This document shows positions 60,671 through 64,000 of a DNA stretch of 64,000 nucleotides, piece by piece. The notes below the pieces were generated by a model, which was not told the origin of the DNA, did not search any database, and worked only from the letters and a program-made list of their open reading frames with translations. Numbering within the stretch: position 1 is the stretch's first letter; each line of letters opens with the position of its first letter. Origin of the DNA: CAZJLP01 sp964546955 (GTDB taxonomy: Bacteria; Verrucomicrobiota; Verrucomicrobiia; Opitutales; Opitutaceae); assembly GCA_964546955.1 (NCBI GenBank), contig CAZJLP010000015.1, forward strand, positions 21,790 through 85,789, in the 5' to 3' direction. A program made the translations under genes and the position numbers.

Positions 60671-63382
60671 TCAGTATGTCGGGATGTCCCTCGCGCGGGC
60701 CAGGTTCCCGTTGTTGGGCTCGCGTGGAAGATACAGGCCATCGATTGCGTCGTTCGACGCGCTCGCTTTTCCGGCCGCGCTGATCGTGTGCCCGGTGGGA
60801 GGCTTAAACTCTGACGGGCTCCAGCCTCGCCCCGCTCCGGCGGGGGGAGGGGTGAAAAGCTCCACCCCGATGTGTTCGCCGAGCTTGCGATAGCTCTCCC
60901 ACTGGGCTTCGTCGAAATATTGATCGGACGTCGGTTCCTGCGGAAAGAGGGGATGCGTCTGATGGTATTGGACCACGTCAACGGCTTCGTCGCCCATCAG
61001 GCTGGGCTTCACGACCAGCAACCAGGAAAACTCGTTGGTATCCGTGTAGTGAATTCTCGCGAGAAGTGCGTGATGTTTTGCCAAGGGCGGCCGGGCAGGC
61101 GGCTCCTCGCTTGCTTCCCCCTCCGTCGCCGGCTGGAGCAATGAGGGAAAGTCTTCCGGCGTGCCAATGACGTCGAGGAGCGAAGGGTGAACCACCGACT
61201 CCAATTTGGGCAGCGGGTATTCCACCCCTGGATCGTCGCCTGCCGTGTCGGCGGCGCGTCGCAGGACTTGGATGTCCGCTCCGAAGTCGGTGCGGGCTTT
61301 GCGTACCAGATTCGCAAGGTCGGCGAACTGGTAACGCGGGTCCTGTCCATTGTCGCTGCAGATGATGAAAGGCACGCGCCGCCGGATCAGTTCGTAGCAT
61401 CCCGTGTTCTCAAAATGGCCGCCGTCGGAAAGATACCAATGACGCCGCGCGGGGCCGTGAAAGCGCGCGAAGAATTCACTCATCAGGCAGGCTTGGACCG
61501 GCAGCACCCAGCTGACGACCCGCGCAAAAAGCTCGATGAAGGTGGGCGGTGTACTTTGACGCTCGCGCGAGGGTTTGATGCCGCTATCCCACCAGTATCC
61601 CAACCGAACGTTCGCCAATCCGAGCAGCAGACTCAACCCGAGTTGCGTCCGAGCCCCGGTGCCCGTGGTGAAGGCCGCGCCCGATATCGCGATCCAGCGC
61701 CCGAGCGAAAGCGCTTCCACTTTGTGCGAACGTCCGAGTTCCGGCGGATCACCCGGATCGACGTGCAGCCTGCGGGGGTGCAACGCATGCGACTCGCCGG
61801 CGGTCTCGTGCGGGATGGCGAGGATCTTGCGCCGGCGCTCTTCCCACAACGCTTGGAAAGGCGAGGTCGTAGCCTCGCCCGTATGAGGCGCCCAAAGAGC
61901 ATGTGCATCGGTGCCAACCGATAGTCCGCACGGGCTGACTGCCATGGCGAGGCCCTTGCGATCCTGGCGCTCGATCTGGGTTTTGCCCGAGATCGTTTCG
62001 TTCACCGTTACGTTGATCAAGTGCAAGGGACCGCCCTGCCGGTGGGGGAAATAGTCCTCCACGCAGACGTCGTCTCCCGGCATGAGGTCGGTCATGCTGT
62101 AGTTTTCCGCGCGGCGTCGCTCCGGATTGGTCGCGCCCAGGTAGGCACGGCGCAGCCGCGCGGCGTACACCTGCTGCATAGATGACAGGTTCACGAAAGT
62201 GAAAGATCGGCTGAACCACCACGAGAGGACAAAGGCGATGAAGACCGCTATGCTGAGCGACAGCCCGTGTTCCATGGGGCGATAGATTTCCGCGTTCCAG
62301 TTCCAAGCGAAACCGCAGGCGACGACGGAAAGCCCGACCACGATGAAAAGCAGCCACACCATTGCCAGACCGAGGGCGACCATATCGAAGGTGAGGCGAA
62401 GTTTCTTTTTTCCCAGTAGCCCTTCGACGAAGATGAAAATCTTGGCTCCGAAGCTATATGCAGCCACGCCCGCACCGGTGATGCCTGCCCAGAGCGAAGG
62501 GAACGCGAATTCGGCATTCGCCCACTTGAAGTACAGGGTTTGACCGAGCGAATCGATCGTCGCGAAAATCAGCAGGCCGATGAAGGCCACGAGGCCCACC
62601 ATGAAGCTGCGAGTCAGGATGATCTGGGCTCGCGCGGCAAACTCGTGGTCCGTCCATTTGCGGGCCAGCGGCCGGACTATCCCCGTCGCGCGGCGGGCCA
62701 TGCCCATCAGAAAGCGGAACTGCGTGAACCAGTACACCGTGCCCGTTGGCACGGCGATCAGCACGAGCGGGATCAAGGGGAGGGTGATCCAAGGGCTCCA
62801 AAATATGCCAAGGACGGGCCGCTGGGAAAGGTACTGTTCGATGCAGCTCCAGCAGAATTGGGTGAAATTGCCGGTCCATAGATCGGCGCGGATCAAAGTC
62901 CCGAGACTGAGAACGAAAAATCCGAAGGTCAGGAGCACGACATGCAGCGCGATCCAGTTGCGCACCGCCACGGCTGCCGCCAGCCAGCTATCGCCGGACC
63001 CGTTCGGAGAAAGAAAGCGTCCGTTGTTGCGCAACCACTGGACGGACCACGAGTGATTGTCCGCCAGTTCCTCCTCGACGGTGGTCACATCCGCTTCGGG
63101 ACGAATGCAGGCTGCGCCGAGAAAGCTGCCGAAATAGCCGCCGCCGGATACGGTGGACAGGAAATCGATCTTGCGAACGAGCTTCTGCCTGGCGAGGGCC
63201 TGAAAGAGGCCCAGGCAAAAAGTCGCGCTGCGAATGCCTCCACCCGAGAGAGCTACTCCGACCAGAGGCCGCTCGGGATCAATGCCGTTGCGCTTGCGGC
63301 GTTCCTCCACGGCATTGGCTTCGCAGGTCCGCAGCGGCACGGGATAGGCAGCATCAAGGTGGTCAGTGCGGGGAGGCGGCAT
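60671..63382 (-). CDS. Patatin-like phospholipase with membrane insertion
   Basis: A 903-residue protein. The N-terminal patatin part has VGVALSGGGIRSATFCLGLF (oxyanion hole and helix, about 41-60) and FLSTVSGGGYFGSFLG (nucleophile Ser79). About six hydrophobic helices follow (about 125-420, for example VLLTFGFFVLSLGTLI, FMVGLVAFIGLLIFATI, MVWLLFIVVGLSVVACGF). The second patatin half returns with HWYLSDGGHFENTGCYEL, whose Asp (about 652) completes the Ser-Asp dyad. The catalytic residues are therefore separated by about 570 residues. The enzyme probably cleaves acyl esters at the inner membrane. The C-terminal 60 residues (PPPAGAGRGWSPSE) look low-complexity. It converges on gpmI. Confidence 0.87.
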   Translation of the reverse strand: MPPPRTDHLDAAYPVPLRTCEANAVEERRKRNGIDPERPLVGVALSGGGIRSATFCLGLFQALARQKLVRKIDFLSTVSGGGYFGSFLGAACIRPEADVTTVEEELADNHSWSVQWLRNNGRFLSPNGSGDSWLAAAVAVRNWIALHVVLLTFGFFVLSLGTLIRADLWTGNFTQFCWSCIEQYLSQRPVLGIFWSPWITLPLIPLVLIAVPTGTVYWFTQFRFLMGMARRATGIVRPLARKWTDHEFAARAQIILTRSFMVGLVAFIGLLIFATIDSLGQTLYFKWANAEFAFPSLWAGITGAGVAAYSFGAKIFIFVEGLLGKKKLRLTFDMVALGLAMVWLLFIVVGLSVVACGFAWNWNAEIYRPMEHGLSLSIAVFIAFVLSWWFSRSFTFVNLSSMQQVYAARLRRAYLGATNPERRRAENYSMTDLMPGDDVCVEDYFPHRQGGPLHLINVTVNETISGKTQIERQDRKGLAMAVSPCGLSVGTDAHALWAPHTGEATTSPFQALWEERRRKILAIPHETAGESHALHPRRLHVDPGDPPELGRSHKVEALSLGRWIAISGAAFTTGTGARTQLGLSLLLGLANVRLGYWWDSGIKPSRERQSTPPTFIELFARVVSWVLPVQACLMSEFFARFHGPARRHWYLSDGGHFENTGCYELIRRRVPFIICSDNGQDPRYQFADLANLVRKARTDFGADIQVLRRAADTAGDDPGVEYPLPKLESVVHPSLLDVIGTPEDFPSLLQPATEGEASEEPPARPPLAKHHALLARIHYTDTNEFSWLLVVKPSLMGDEAVDVVQYHQTHPLFPQEPTSDQYFDEAQWESYRKLGEHIGVELFTPPPAGAGRGWSPSEFKPPTGHTISAAGKASASNDAIDGLYLPREPNNGNLARARDIPTY

Positions 63383-63574
63383 GGGGAACTTGGCGGTGTC
63401 GGAGGTTCTGAGTAAGGTGGGTTATCCTTATCGCGCCGCTTGGACGCCGCTCAGGCGGTGGTGTCGCCCGACGAGGCGATGAGCGGCAATCGCCCCGGGC
63501 CGCACTCCGCGCCTGTGATTGGGAAAGTCATGATCGCCGCTCCATCCTATTACTTCTGTTTTCCTGGTGTCCCG

Positions 63575-64000
63575 CTACAAGGTTTTTAGGTATTCTAGCA
63601 GCGCATCCTTCTCCCCTTCGGAAAGAGAGGTTCCGTAGGTGTGTCCGCCATTCCCGTTGCCGCGTTCGGCGGTCTCGTGTCGCCAGCCGGTGCGTTCCGC
63701 TGCCGGGCCCGAGGTGACAAACCCCACTTTGATCGGGTCGTACACATCGTGGCCGCGATAAAAGACCTTCGGACGCGCCGCAGGAGTCGACAGCAGGTCG
63801 CGCAGGGTGGGGACGGCGCCGTGGTGAAGGTAGGGCGCCCGCAGCCAAATTCCGTCCAACGGGGGGGAGAGGTACCCTTCTTGTTTGACCATATCTGGAC
63901 GCACAATGCCCATTTCCTTGACCCGCCGATTGGCCTCCTCTGCCGCGGGCTTGGTCCAGGTTTCCCAGCGCTCCCGATCCGTGCCGATCTCGGCCAGCGG
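63575..64000 (-). CDS. Cytochrome c-type protein, C-terminal part (runs off window)
   Basis: 141 residues remain open to the right edge; the true start is outside. The visible part includes LSPPLDGIWLRAPYLHHGAV followed by PTLRDLL, the hallmark C-terminal stretch of di-haem cytochrome c peroxidase-like and related c-type cytochromes. It ends LSEGEKDALLEYLKTL, a common end of such domains. The CXXCH haem motif would lie further upstream and is not seen here. Such proteins are periplasmic electron carriers or oxidoreductases; the partner is unknown. Confidence 0.75.
   Translation of the reverse strand, partial: PLAEIGTDRERWETWTKPAAEEANRRVKEMGIVRPDMVKQEGYLSPPLDGIWLRAPYLHHGAVPTLRDLLSTPAARPKVFYRGHDVYDPIKVGFVTSGPAAERTGWRHETAERGNGNGGHTYGTSLSEGEKDALLEYLKTL

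Noticed and set aside
60800..60870. GC-rich palindrome at the 3' end of the patatin-like gene as an inserted REP element
   Set aside because: It lies in frame and encodes a low-complexity tail; without other copies I cannot call it an insertion.
63383..63574. Possible RNA gene between the patatin-like and cytochrome genes
   Set aside because: No cloverleaf or other recognisable fold was found; it is probably just a spacer.

Overview
The window looks like a chromosomal segment of a high-GC Gram-negative bacterium of the Verrucomicrobiota, most likely near the Opitutaceae. This is inferred from gene style, not from a marker gene. The clues are a PEP-CTERM protein together with an exosortase, Ig-like/NHL secreted proteins with a glycine-rich C-terminal anchor, LacI regulators of the type common in that group, outer-membrane export proteins, many GTG starts and weak Shine-Dalgarno signals. 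One 45-base run of N (18371-18415) marks an assembly gap. No rRNA, tRNA, CRISPR array or intact insertion sequence was seen.

Left flank (1-13.3 kb): a LacI-type repressor, pyruvate phosphate dikinase (ppdK), a divergent region holding a large hairpin, tatC converging on an mntR-like regulator, a small membrane protein, a WaaE-like glycosyltransferase, a 1460-residue secreted protease-like Ig/NHL protein, and a DUF4114-like PEP-CTERM protein with a clear terminator.

Centre (13.5-49.1 kb): about 36 kb of genes read on the minus strand, many with 4-base overlaps. In transcription order these are an exosortase fused to an EpsI-like domain, a large TPR-type protein, an outer-membrane beta-barrel protein, a Wza-like export protein, a Wzc-like tyrosine kinase/copolymerase, an ABC-2 permease (Wzm) and ATPase with C-terminal domain (Wzt), 18 glycosyltransferase-like genes, a Gfo/Idh/MocA oxidoreductase, an NAD-dependent epimerase, an O-antigen polymerase/ligase-like membrane protein and a WcaF-like acetyltransferase. 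A WcaI-like glycosyltransferase is divergent at the head. Together they would make, modify and export a complex exopolysaccharide or surface glycan, with PEP-CTERM protein sorting tied to it. The mix of Wzc/Wza, ABC export, a polymerase-like protein and exosortase, with no Wzx flippase or initiating phosphoglycosyltransferase in view, is the most unusual system-level feature.

Right flank (50.6-64 kb): gdhA, a coiled-coil membrane protein, uvrB, a frame-disrupted metallophosphoesterase, a beta-barrel-like secreted protein, a small unknown protein, gpmI, a patatin-like phospholipase with a membrane insertion, and the C-terminal part of a cytochrome c-type protein running off the end. Several intergenic regions carry hairpins, including a 35-bp-arm inverted repeat, a wobble-compensated 28-bp hairpin, and an exact 30-nt repeat present twice in opposite orientation.
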